A stretch of DNA of 64,000 nucleotides, from assembly GCF_020740795.1 (NCBI RefSeq), contig NC_067312.1, positions 61,542,405 to 61,606,404 of the forward strand, written 5' to 3'. Position 1 is the stretch's first letter, and the number at the start of each line of letters is the position of its first letter. Source of the DNA: Apus apus (Eukaryota; Chordata; Aves; Apodiformes; Apodidae). The notes beneath the pieces are model-generated. The model saw nothing but the letters and a program-made list of their open reading frames with translations, made no database searches and was not told the DNA's origin. Of this stretch, positions 36,749-48,280 are shown one piece after another. The translations under genes and the position numbers were made by a program.

Positions 36749-38751
36749 CATGGGAATGAGTGTTGTATCGTATAAGGTTTCTGGAGGTGCAAGCCCCCTT
36801 AATCCTCCTGCTTTCTTGCTGTCTGAGTGTGTATCAGGTTGTATGCAGAATCTATGTCAGGCAAACTGTATTTTCCTGATCATCATTTTATAAAACTCTT
36901 CTTAGATGAAGGCTTTACTGTTTGATTGTAATTCTCTAAGTTTAAAAGCATCTTGTATGTTACTTTCACTCTATTTTTATTTTGGGGGAGACTTTTTTTT
37001 CTGAGACTGGAAGCTGTACTTTGTGGCTGCAGTGGGATGTTACTTTTAGTCAGCTAGCAGGAGAGATCATTTTGACTGTGCAGTGTACAGAACTGTACAT
37101 CTTCAGGGTTTGCTTCTGTATATGCACAGATGTCTTGCTCAAATCTATTGTTTCTGCCTTCTGCAGATTGGTTTTGAGGCATCTCCTCTTCTATCTGAAG
37201 ACTCTAAAAAAACCCACAAACAAACCAAAACACAACAACCAGACTGAAATTTCTTTCTTGGGCATGCATCAGAAATGAATTATGCCTAGCTCCAGTGAAT
37301 AACCAGATTTAACATAGGGATTAAATTGGCCATTGATACTGTACTATTTTATTTATTTATTTATTCCCCTAAACCATGCAGGCATTATTTTTTCCTATGG
37401 AACCTCTTAACTTCTTTACTGATGTAAGTATAGCTTTGAGGAGAAAAGTGTTTTTCAGCATTTCAGTGTATTTGCTGCATGATTTATGCAGGCTGATGTG
37501 ACTTACTGTAACATGACTTGTCATTAGAGAAAAGCTGAGAAAACAAAAGTGAGTTCCTGGAAGCTAATGCTGAAGAAAAAACGGTGTTAAGGGCAGAGCA
37601 AGAAAAATGCATGCTTTTAAGAATAGTGCCTTCCTTTTTCTCTTATTTCCATTAAACTTAAAGAAAAAAGTTAGCTAATAAAAACTTGGCAAGTAGTAAA
37701 CTTTTGGGTAAGATCTTGGATTGTTTTCCAATGATCAGGCAAGGGAAAAAAAGATACTGCTGTGGCTCTTTTTTTTGGGAGGGCATTAATCTCTTAATAG
37801 AGGAGGAAGGCTAATAATTCAAAAAATAACTGTGAATGTTGTATATTTTAAATGCTGTTATAGTTTTAGTGGTCACTTGCAGTAATTTGAAGGTTGAAAG
37901 CATTCATATGAGGTAGCCTAGCCTTTTAAGATTGTGTTATTAGCGTTCAATTTTATTTTCTTTTTATAATTAGTTTTCTAAGTTTCTGTTCTTGTGGCTG
38001 TTCTTCACCCAGTAATAAACTTTATGGAAGTCAAAAATAAAACACAGATCAGAATATATTCTCTATAGTCAAGTGGAAGTATTTGATTGTTTTATACAGA
38101 TTTAAGCCTGTAAATACATTGAGGAGCATAATTAGTTTACTGAAGTGCGTCTAAGCTCTTGTATGGCAAGATGAGAATACGGTGATAAAAGGATTGCTGT
38201 CTGGAGTCTATAATGAGTTGAATTCTGTATTTAACTAAATGCTAATTATACTAGAAACAAATTTGGAGCATTTTTCAACTTATTTCAAAGCCTCAAATTT
38301 TAAAGAGAGAAACTTCCATGCAGTCACAACCCGCAACATCTGCTTGCATGTTTCAAAACATAGCCACTGCTATAGTCTGTAGTATTCCATTCAATTTTTG
38401 CTTGCTTTCTACTTTTAACATCACAATGAAATGAAGAAAGTAAGGTAAGATTCTAGTAAAAGGGATTACCAATGTTAGATTGATATGTAACAGCAGGGCT
38501 TCTAAGTGACTTCTTTATTATTTTAGCAAACTACTTGCAGTTCAGGATGGAAGACAAAGCATGAGGAGAGACACAATGAATCTCGAAGTCTACCAGTGTG
38601 AAAAAAGCAAGTGGCTAGGCAGGAGATGTTACAGAGATGTAGAGTGAATTCACTAAGCAACATTATTGTATGTCTAGTAAATAATGCAAGGTTAATATAT
38701 ACAATTTATCTTCTTCCCAAGAAACAGTGGATATAAGAAAAGAGTAGGGAT
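36749..38751. other. Intron 1, unannotated
   Basis: No gene or transposon was recognised. An A/C-rich island lies at about 37206-37240 and a (TTTA)n-like run at about 37347-37365. Confidence 0.5.
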
Positions 38752-38812
38752 TTTGGTCTGTATGACCTCCAGAGGTCCATTTCAGCCTAAGCCATTCTGT
38801 CATTCTGTGATT
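38752..38812 (+). mobile_element. CR1 3'-tail remnant, sense
   Basis: The motif order TATGACCTCCAGAGGTCC, TTTCAGCCTAAGCC, ATTCTGTCATTCTGTGATT is a diverged sense CR1 3' terminus. Only the tail survives. Confidence 0.75.
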
Positions 38813-41800
38813 AACATTTGTTGTCGTTGGATCCTGAGAGAACTGAATATTTCAAAGAAGTTTTGTTTGAGTTTTTGTTTGTTTATTTCATGTGGTAGTT
38901 TGGTTTTTTTTGTTTTGTTTTTTTGTTGTTTTTTTTAAATCATGTGCTTGACCTTTACTAGTTTGAATTTAAAAAGAAAGATTATTTTTAGTACATATAA
39001 TTCACCAGAATTTTCTAATTATATATTTAACTGTAAAGTGTATAATGGTATAGAATTTCTTAGTTGCCATTCAATTACAGAAGAACAGCAGGAAACTTAA
39101 GACATAGCTAATAAAAGAGCCTTGATTGGAAATATTTTTCAGATCAGTTTCCTTTCTGTGCTTTAATTTAAAAGTGTTATTTACTATTTAGGAAGATACT
39201 GGCTTAATGTTATTTTCTCAAATAATTCAGAGTTAATACCCTAAGAGGCGATGTAACTCATCAAGAAAAAGTCACCTCTTTAAGTGGATGCTGTTCTTGT
39301 TCTGTAAGCATGTCTTTTGTTAGTGAAAGCTGCCAGCTGCCTACCATTTTTTAAGGACTTCTAGTGTATTGTTGGCTAAGAATTGCCTTGAAGTCTTTAA
39401 CAGATTCAGAGTTATTAGGGATAAATCTCAGATATTACAGATGGGTTGTTTGATTTACATACTGCAAGTTCTGAATGTCAGCCACCGAAATCTTTTTGAA
39501 CTGTGTAAGTAACAGAATGCATTTGGGCTAATGTTTAGCCAATCTTCTGTAAATGACATGAAAAACCTACCTAACTCAAATTTAGGTATAAGTGTTATTG
39601 TTAATATCTTTTCAATTGGGAAGATGAAACAAATGGCATACCAGTGTCATGTGGGTTAGTTTTTTCATTGCTTATTAAAAGCCTGGAGAGGAATCTCCTG
39701 GTGTGGATATATTGAACATGTATGCTAAAATAATCCCACTGATTTGTTTGCATTTCCAGTACTATAGTAGAGTTTTGGCTTTTTTTGCAGCTGAAAAGTA
39801 TGTTTTATTTTGACAGTGTGGCTGCTTGTTTGGTAGTTGGCAGCTCAGAAAGTGCAGGCAGTTACTCTTCACCCTTCTGAACATGTTCCTTTCTGACCTC
39901 TTTGTGACTTCTCAGCGTGGTTGTAGCCAGCTAATTTGGTTCTGTGAAATAAAAAATCAGAAAGTGTCAAGCCAGTGGCTCCTGAAAAAAAAATACCTTT
40001 AAGAACCCTATTAAAAAACATAAGCCTATAAAAATGTGTCACCTGGAAACATTTATTTTTCAAGTATTTTGAAGTGTGATTGTTCATTTTCAGATTGTAT
40101 TTTGGCTCTGTTCAGAATATATGTGTGGAAAATAGCCTTTTTTCCCCAAAAAAAGGTTTCATCTAGCATGAAGAGAGGACAGAAAGAGAAAGATGAAATG
40201 GAAGAACATGACTAAAATGCAAACACAGCTTTGAAAACAACTTTTGTCATTTTATTGGTCCAAGTGTTTTTGCAGAGGTAAGCTGCCCTTCCCTTGTCTA
40301 GAGTTAATATATGATATCACATGGCCATCATCTTTTCTTTTCTCAATTACCCCTCTTTCCATCTTTCTTGCAGAAACATTTGTACTGGAAATACTTTTCA
40401 GCTTGCTGAAGTAGTTTGACAATTTTAACATTGTAATAAGTAGCATTTGAAAGCTCAGTTCAGGCACAGTCTGCAAGTACCTAATTTATTTGCAGACAAA
40501 TACTCATAGAAGCTACTTATCTTATTTAAAATAGCATCTGAAGCATATCACTTCCCTATTTCCATCCTTGTTTTCTTTCACATCTGCAAACCAATTGTGC
40601 AGTTTGGGAAACTCAAGATCTCTTTGGAGTGCTTAAGAAATTTCTTGAAGACAACTTTTTTTTTTTTTTTTTTTTTAAACAATATTGGCAGTGCTGAGTA
40701 ACATTTGTCTTTTTATTGTGGGTTTGGTGAATTCATCTCTGACATGTTGAAGTGATTGAGTCCTATCAGTTGCAAGTTCCTGTAAGAAGATTATGGGAAC
40801 CTATAGGTGACCACTGAGCTCCCTTTTTCTGTTGTCATCATTTTTTAATGTGTTAAATTTTGTTTGAATGCATTGAAAAAAAACAGAAGTATGACAAACA
40901 CTCTACTTCTCCATTACTCAGAAAAAGTTAAATAATTGCGATAGTTAAAAACTTCTAATTTGAGGGAGAGGTCCTTATGCAAATGCCCTTAGCAGTCCAG
41001 GAGCAAGATTTCCAAACTCACAATATAGAAGGTCAGTAATTAGATCTAAAGAAACAGAGTGTTAATTGAGAGGAGGAAAAAAGGAATACATTTGGAATAC
41101 TTTGTGTAATGCCCAAAGACAAAGCTGCTGTCTTCAAGAAAGCATTTAATATGAATTCTGACTATGATTTCCTGCTGGTTTTGTGGGACTTGCTAGGGTA
41201 GGCAGCTGTACTACATACTTCTTTTCCATCCTGTGTCTATTGTCAAAGCTTAAGTGATGAGCAGTATGAGCTGATGTTCATAAAAACAATGTTGATTTTT
41301 TCCAGGAATTACCTTGTCCCATCTATAAGGAACTGTGTATCCACTATTGGAAAAGATGATGTGTCAGGCTGGTATTCCTTTTTTTTAAGGTTTGGAACAT
41401 TTGAGATGGTTTTCAGTGATTTGCTTTTATATCATCGTTACTCGCATAATATTTTAGCACAATCAGTTATTTCTTAAAAAAAAAAGAAAAATCTCACTCA
41501 TTTTACTTCAAATAATGACCTTTACCTTAATAAGACTTCAAAATGTATAAAACTAGGAAACCTAAATACTTTAAACCTTTAAGTCCCCCCTTCCGTATTT
41601 TCTGATCATGAAAAATAAAAAGACCTGTGCACTGAATACCCAACTGGTTCAAGTATGAGTCAATACAATATAAAATTCACAGATATTTTAGAGTTTAGAA
41701 GTGTTCTGGAATCTATGTAGTCTGGGAGCAAATCTTTCTTCTTTTTTATATAGTTCATGCCAGAGTGAATAACCGAGGTGTTCCATTGGTCTGAAAGGCT

Positions 41801-41909
41801 GTGGACCTGAACACTGGGAACAGCTTAATGTAGGGACTAATTTCCCACTTGGCTTTTGGCTTCAGAATGGAAAGCTTCCTGAATGGAAAGGGCATTTTTA
41901 ATCCCTGAC
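38813..41909. other. Intron 1, unannotated
   Basis: AT-rich sequence without recognised genes. It contains a T/G-rich low-complexity block at about 38874-38937 and an uninterrupted T21 run at 40656-40676. Neither carries flanks that I can assign to a known retroposon. Confidence 0.5.
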
Positions 41910-42335
41910 TGTGGTGAGCTAGCCTTAGCTAGCTGTTAGATGCCTATCAAGCAGCTCTATCACTCTCTCTTCTCAATAGGACAGCAGAAGAAAATGCAAC
42001 AAAAAGTTTGTGGATCGAGATGAGGACAGAGATCACTCAGCAATTACCACCATGGGCAAAGCAGGCTCAATTTGGGGAAAATGAATTTCATTTTTGCCAA
42101 TTAATAACGGATTATGATAGTGGCTAATGAAAACAAAACAAAATCCACCTTTCACCCTGAGGCTCAGCTTCATGCCCGACTCTTCTACCTTCTGTCTGTG
42201 AGTGGCATGGGGGGATAGGAAATGGGGTTGTGATCAGTTCATAATACTTTGTCTCTGCTGCTTCTTCCTCCTCACACTCTTCCCCTGCTCCAATGTGATG
42301 TCCTCTCCACTGGATACAGTGTCTTTGAGCTGTCT
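41910..42335 (-). mobile_element. ERV LTR, family B, antisense 3' half
   Basis: This is the reverse complement of the right half of the 35575-36748 LTR. Corresponding landmarks are TGTGGTGAGCTAGCC (terminal), 'gtggatcgagatgaggacagagatcactcag', 'gggcaaagcaggctcaatttgggg', 'ataggaaatggggttgtgatcagttcataatactttgtctctgctg' and 'cacactcttcccctgctcc'. The family's remaining U3 half is missing at the right, where alignment fades between about 42335 and 42400. The outer terminus at 41910 is intact and gives a second copy for defining the family's end. Confidence 0.75.
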
Positions 42336-44687
42336 GGAACTGCCTGTGTCTTAGGTGGAGGCTGCTACTGGAGTCTTTCATAAACCACACCTGTAGCCAT
42401 CCTGTTATAAACAACTTGATGTGTAAACCTGATACACTGACAAAATGCGCCAGAAAAGTCAAGAGGCTTCCTTTTTGGTAGCAAGTCAGTTGTTCAGAGC
42501 ATCCTTTACACTGTGGCTCAGTAGGAGAAGAGACATTTCAGTTCATGGCATGAGAGCAAAATTCTTCTTTGGAAAATACTATTATACATGCCAATCAGAT
42601 ACTAAATTTTTCCTTTGTCGTTCTTTATGTCTTATTTAAAAAGTGTATTATAGAATACTGTTGTCTTAAAACTCCCCACAGTTTCAACTTTCTGTCTTGC
42701 AATTTAATTAAATGAGGTGACATTTGGTATAGTAATTTCACAAGAAAGACGCTATCACTGTCAAATCTTCATTTATAACAGTTTTAACACTTGATAATTT
42801 ACATTTTGGTGGAGAAAAACTCTTCTGCAGACTGCTAAAGCTGTGGAAGTCTATGTGAATTATAATACAGAAGAGTCTGTATGAGAGGTTGATGCATCTT
42901 CCAAAACTTGTTCATGTAGTGGTTCTGCTTTATGCCAGTACATCATTGTCTGAGAATGTGCAAGAATTGTCTGTGTAATCTCTTAAGTAAAGCAGTTATC
43001 TTGTTCAGCAGAGCTAATGAGATTTTTGTTAACCCCTTTTTCTCTTGTCCTACAGAAATACTAATATGGATAGTTTCCAGCTATTTTCAGATTTCTGTTG
43101 GATCTAGCAACAACAAGCCAGCTTCATGTATAGCAAATCTAGATCTGTGTTAAGAATAAGAAGTTGGTGCAAGTATGGGTGAGAGGGAGCATAAAAGGGG
43201 GAAAAAGGGGAGACTATACTCTCTCATAGCACTGAACATTCTAGAGTATCCTACAAAGTCTTTAATGGAAAGTTGTTGTTTTTTGTGGGAGATGCTGGGA
43301 CTCGGATGTGGCAGCAATGTCATTCATACTGCACCACCCATTGTAAGCAAAGCAATATATTTTCCCTTTCATTTTTCTCTGTTTCAAGATGGGAAGTCAG
43401 GAGGGAGGAGATTAATATCAAAACTGCAGATTATTAAAGTATATTTTTAGTAAATGACAGGACTTTTTTTTTTTTGTACCCTACATATTATTATTAGAAG
43501 GTAACCATACGTAGAATTCACTATTGAAGCTTGCTTACCTCATGCCCTGCCTGCTTTGCTTCTTCAGCCAGCGTTTTTCATTCCTAGCTTTAAAATAGAT
43601 ACAGACTTTAGAACTGTGCTGTTTGAGGAGCTTTTACCCCACATACTCAGCAGATATATTTGTGAGTGAATTTCATTACTATTTTTTACTTTATATGTCT
43701 TGTTTGGCATATTACATTATTTAGAAAAATCTGTAAACAAAAAATATTTTGTTGGACTATTTTTGTGAAGAAATGAAGTATCAAGCCTTTTTTTACCAAA
43801 GTATTCAATCTCATTTGTTTTTTATAAGGCAAGACAGTGGGAAGCTTGGCAAACAAGCATAACTTAATTTGCTTTCCAAGATGTAAATGCCTCTTGAAGT
43901 GAAAAGACCCACTCAGTTGCAAATCTAAAGTTAGTACATATAATATATTCAAAGCTGACAAAATAAAATTATTCCATGATGACTGTCATTTTGTTGATAT
44001 GAAACTTATTTTTAAATCCATTTAATGTGGGCTTTTTTGTTAAGTTTAAGCTGGGGTTGAATACCTCAGACCTTAGAGTTCTGTTCTCTTGATGGATTTA
44101 TTTATCTTTTTATTTTAAAATAAAACAAAAGGGAAGAGAAATAAGGAAGTGACTGGAAAACTTGGTGCATGTTTCAATATGTGCAAATTGGTGGATTCTT
44201 GACACAGCTTCCACAGTCTTAATCCATGAGGATATTCAAACCCAGCAATGGATGAAAGAAATTAGGGAGAAAGAGTAGAACTTTCTGTGTAAACCAAGCT
44301 TTTCTGCAAAGAGTTAGCTCCATGTCAAACCACATGGAAAATTTTTATTGCTACTTTTAATTTTACTTCTTTTGTATTTTGGTTTGGCTTATGTGGCATT
44401 AGAGACTCAGAAAAGCTAAGTCTCTAAGGAAATGTTAACTGTGATGAAGGTGCCACATGAATAAGGTTAAATCGAGTCCAGGCCGAACCAGGTATAGTTT
44501 CATGATGATACCACTTAGTATCTCCAATTAGCTTGCTTCTGAACCTTCTGGGAATTTTACAAATGAGATGTATCAGGTCTGTGGGATGAATCTTTTTAAC
44601 ACCACTGATTTAAAGAAAGTGTAGCAGTCTTTGGTACAAGACAACTGTATCTTGCATTCTCTGTAGTGCACTAAAGCAAACATTTAT
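42336..44687. other. Intron 1, unannotated
   Basis: No exon or transposon recognised. A T run lies at about 43465-43476. All open frames are short and featureless. Confidence 0.5.
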
Positions 44688-45765
44688 AGAATCATACAGA
44701 GGTTTGGGTTGGAAGAGACCTTGAAGATCATCTAGTTCCAATGCCTCCTGCCATGGGCAGGACCACCTCCTACTAGAACAGGTTGCTCAAAGTCCCATCC
44801 AACCTGCCCTTAAACACTTTCAGGGAGAAGGCTTCCACAACTTCCCTGGACAATCTGTTCCAGTGTCTCACCACCTTCACACTAAAGGATTTTTTCCTAA
44901 TGTCTAATCTAAATCTGGCCTCTTCCAGTTTATACCCATCATGCCTTGTCCTACCACTACATGTTCTTGCAAAAAGTCACTCTCCAGGTTTCCTGTAGTC
45001 CCCTTTCAGGTACTGGTAGGCCATTACAATGTCTCCCTGGAGCCTTCTCCTCTCCAGGCTGGACAGCACCATCTCTCTCAGCCTGTCCTCATAGGAGAGG
45101 TGCTCCAGCCCTCTGATCATCTTTGTGGCCCTCCTCTGGACTCACTCCAACAGCTCCATGTCCTTCTTGTGTTGGGGGCTCCAGCACTGGACACAGTACT
45201 TCAGGTGGGTTTCTCAGGAGAGTGGAGCAGAGGGGAAGAAACACCTCCCTTAACATGCTGGTCACTCTCCTTCTGTTGCAGCCCAGGACATGGTTGGCTT
45301 TCTGGGCGGCAAGTCTATCTGGTTGCCTCATGTTGAGCTCTTCATCAACCAACACCCCCAAGTTCTTCTCCTCAAGGCTGTGCTGAATCCATTCTTTACC
45401 CAGATTGCCCTGACCCAGGTGCTAGACCTTGCACTTTGCTTTGTTCAGCCTCGTGAGGTTGGCATAGGACCAACTCTGAAGCCTGTCAAGGTCCATCTCA
45501 ATGGCATCCCTTTCCTCCAGTGTGTTGACTGTACCACACAGTTTGTTGTCGTCAGCCGACTTGCTGAGGGTGCACTCAGTTCCACTGTCCGTGTCACTGG
45601 TTAAACAGCACAGGTCCCAGTACTGACCCTTGATGGACTCCGCTCATCACTGGCCTCCATTTGGACACTGAGCTGTTGACCACAACTCTTTGAATATGAC
45701 CATCCAGCCAGTTCCTTTCCTACTGAACAATCCATCCATCAAATCCATGTCTCTCCAGTTTACTG
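44688..45765 (-). mobile_element. CR1 LINE, antisense, about 1.1 kb, dead RT end
   Basis: The left end carries the reversed CR1 3' terminus (AGAATCATACAGAGG...GGTTGGAAGAGACC). The body matches antisense ORF2 landmarks such as 'tgcccttaaacactttcaggga', 'ctctccaggctggacagcacc', 'gtcctcataggagaggtgctccagccctctgatcatctttgtggcc' and 'ttgctgagggtgcactcagt'. Translating the minus strand gives the CR1 reverse-transcriptase C-terminus broken by frameshifts. At the catalytic box (45548-45559) the usual FADD reads SADD, so the key aspartates remain but the preceding residue is changed. The copy is 5'-truncated upstream of this box. Confidence 0.9.
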
Positions 45766-47079
45766 AAAGCATTTAACCCACTAAGTTAAGTAGGAGTTAA
45801 GAACATGGTGCATCTGGTGGGAGTGCACCCTGATTCCGCCATAGTTCTGTGACGCTTGCTCCAGGCTCATTCTTTGTCGCAAAAGAAAATTAAATACAAA
45901 CACATCGTGTGGGCTATTTCACACGTACCACCTTTTCAGACAAGTCTTCTGCAATAGATTTCCTTCCTGTTGATTCATTTTATTGAGAGCTGGTTTACTG
46001 TTTTATAGAGATCCATGTTGTGAACATTTACCTGCCTAGGAATGGCAAAAGACAAAGAATTAAAACTGAACAGTTATTTTTACATTTCTTTGACTTCAGC
46101 AGATAATGTTTTTCCTAATGACCTTCTTTTTATAATATGATTTCCTTTAACCCTTAAATCACTTATCTCAGTTTAAATCTGCATTTGACAACCTGCTTTT
46201 CTCCAAATGGTTCCCTTTATACCTTTTTGGTAGGCTAAGGCAGTTATTTGAATGGATTACACATGCCACAGCTTGTGCATGAGATTGATTTAGGGACAGA
46301 AAGTGGGTCATGTCACACTAGCTTAAAAAATATAGTAAGCATTTAGTTAACCTGCTTTACCCAATGTTTAATTTCAGTTGTCATTTACTAAAAAAATGTT
46401 TAAAGTAGATAGTACTCGGTTTCACCTTTTTTTTCTAAATTACTCTTTTGCCAAGACAAATGGCAGTTTAGGTGAATATTAATATATATCCACCCCTATT
46501 TATGAAGTCAGTCAGGTATCTTTTCGCATGTTAGAGTGATTCTCTTTCTTTAATGACTTGTGTTCAATACTTAATTAAAAGGTGGAATTTCAGTGGAAAA
46601 AAATTTTGTCCTCTGGCAAATATATGAATTTGTATTTTGGTGCAGCAGTGGCGGCACACATGGTAGCACAGCAGTTACACAGCCTAGCACAGCAGATAGG
46701 CAAAGAGCTGTAGCTTGTAGAGCAGACATTCCTCATTTACCAGTAGTGGAGTTTTTAAGTTCTGTCATTAATTACCTTTTCATATTTACTCTAAATACAA
46801 CAAAGTATGGATTATGCTTACTACCCAGAAAGAATCATAAACAAAGCCTCAGTGAACAGAATTGTCGATGTAATGTATAAGGAGTATATGCAGACATGGT
46901 TTTGACTTATAAATCAATTAGTACAGATTTAGAAGACTTTGTCTCAGAGATGTTATAAAGAAAAAATAATTAGATAAATGCTTAGCCTATGTTAGTAATT
47001 ATAATTTTTCTATTTCTATTGTATCTTCTACATAAAATTTATTCAGGAAAAAGGTACGTATTATGTCACATATATATAT
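45766..47079. other. Intron 1, unannotated
   Basis: AT-rich intronic sequence without a recognised gene or repeat family. Confidence 0.5.
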
Positions 47080-47174
47080 GGGGTTGGAAGGGACCTCAAA
47101 GATCATCTAGTCCAACCCCCCCTGCTAGAGCAGGGTCACCTAGAGCACATCACACAAGAACGCATCCAGGTGGG
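47080..47174 (-). mobile_element. CR1 3'-tail fragment, antisense
   Basis: The segment begins GGGTTGGAAGGGACCTCAAA and continues 'gatcatctagtccaacc', the reversed CR1 3' untranslated region. It then passes through 'ctagagcagggtcacctagagcacatcaca' before running into a TA dinucleotide tract. It is heavily truncated, and the terminal octamers at the left have been replaced by TA-rich sequence. Confidence 0.85.
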
Positions 47175-47192
47175 TATATATATATATATATA
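47175..47192. repeat. (TA)9 microsatellite
   Basis: Nine TA dinucleotides separate the CR1 tail on the left from the LTR fragment that starts at 47196. A shorter TA run also precedes the CR1 tail at about 47070-47079. Confidence 0.9.
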
Positions 47193-47195
47193 CAC

Positions 47196-47475
47196 TGTCA
47201 CAATTTAGTTCAGGATTGGCAATTAAGTTAATGATAACAGTGGTCTCTATCCCCTCCCCCTCCCATTGAGGTAAGGAAAGGAGAGAGAGAATAAGGAAAG
47301 CGGCTTTTGGATTGGAAACTAAACTAGATAGCTTTAATTGGATACTAATGATAAAAGAATATATTTACAACTATATACAAATATGTGCAGGAATGTGCAA
47401 ACCCCTGTTGCCTCCCCCCATCCCCAGCAGCTCCAATGGCATCTCCTGAGCTGTGAGCAGTCCCGAAATGTGGAG
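47196..47475 (-). mobile_element. ERV LTR fragment (family A), cut by CR1
   Basis: The left end TGTCACAATTTAGTTCAGG is a family A terminus. Landmarks then follow in the same order as in the 52160 copy: pyrimidine-rich 'ctctatcccctcc', purine-rich 'ggagagagagaataagg', 'gaaactaaactagatagctttaat', and an AT-rich 'atatttacaactatatacaaat'. The LTR stops abruptly at about 47475, where a sense CR1 body starts. I do not see the rest of the LTR to the right of the CR1. Strand is tentative. Confidence 0.65.
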
Positions 47476-48280
47476 TGAGCCTTATGAAGTTCAACAGGGA
47501 GAAGTGTAAGGTCTTGCACCTGGGAACACAAAACCCAGGAGGGCAGTTCAGACTGGCATCCACTTGGCTGGAGAGCAGTACTGTGGAAAGGGACTTGGGG
47601 GTCTTGGTGGATAACAGGCTCAACATGAGTGAGCAGTGTGCTGCAGCAGCAAAGAAAGCCAACAGGATGCTGGGTTGCATCAACAAGGGCATCACCAGCA
47701 GAGGTAAAGAAGTCATCATCCCACTCAACTTGCTGCTTGTCAGACCACACCTGGAGTATGGCATACAGTTTTGGTCCCCTCTCTACAAAAAGGATGTGGA
47801 CAGGCTGGAGAGGATCCAGAGAAGGGCCACAAGGGTGATCAGGAGACTGGAGAACCTGCCATATTAGGAGAAGCTGAGAAAACTGCATTTGTTCAGCCTT
47901 GAGAAAAGAAGGCTTTGAGGAAACCTTATTACAATGTTCCAATACCTACAGGGTGGCTACCAAGAAGATGGAGACTCCCTATTTACAAGGAGTCACATGG
48001 GAAAGACAAGGGGTAGTGGGCACAAATTGCTCCTGGGGAGATTCCAATTGGACACAAAAGGTAAATTTTTCACCGTGAGGACAATCAAACATTGGAATAG
48101 TTTCCCAAAGGAAGTGGTAGATTCCCCCACACTGGAGAGTTTTAGGTGTCAGCTTGACAGGGTACTGAGCACTCTCATATAAACTGTAGTAGTACCTTGA
48201 AAGCTTGGACCTGAGGTTCCTGTTGGGGACTCTGGAAGTCCTTTCCAACCTGGCATTCTATGATTCTGTTATTCTATGAA
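47476..48280 (+). mobile_element. CR1 LINE, sense, nearly open RT C-terminus
   Basis: This 5'-truncated CR1 keeps the last part of ORF2 and the 3' tail. The + frame from about 47475 encodes the CR1 RT C-terminal region, with recognisable pieces [47 protein letters not shown] and RLERIQRRATRVIRRLE. The frame is interrupted by a TAG at 47865 and a TGA in the following 70 bp, then resumes in the same frame from 47934 to the natural stop at 48182. The end reads CCTTTCCAACC plus ATTCTATG-type octamers (48250-48280). The FADD catalytic box lies upstream of the truncation, so this copy cannot make an active enzyme. Few lesions suggest a relatively young insertion. Confidence 0.93.

Noticed and set aside
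47334..47942. A 202-codon minus-strand open frame
   Set aside because: It is the antisense of the sense CR1 RT region and the neighbouring LTR fragment; the real signal is on the + strand.
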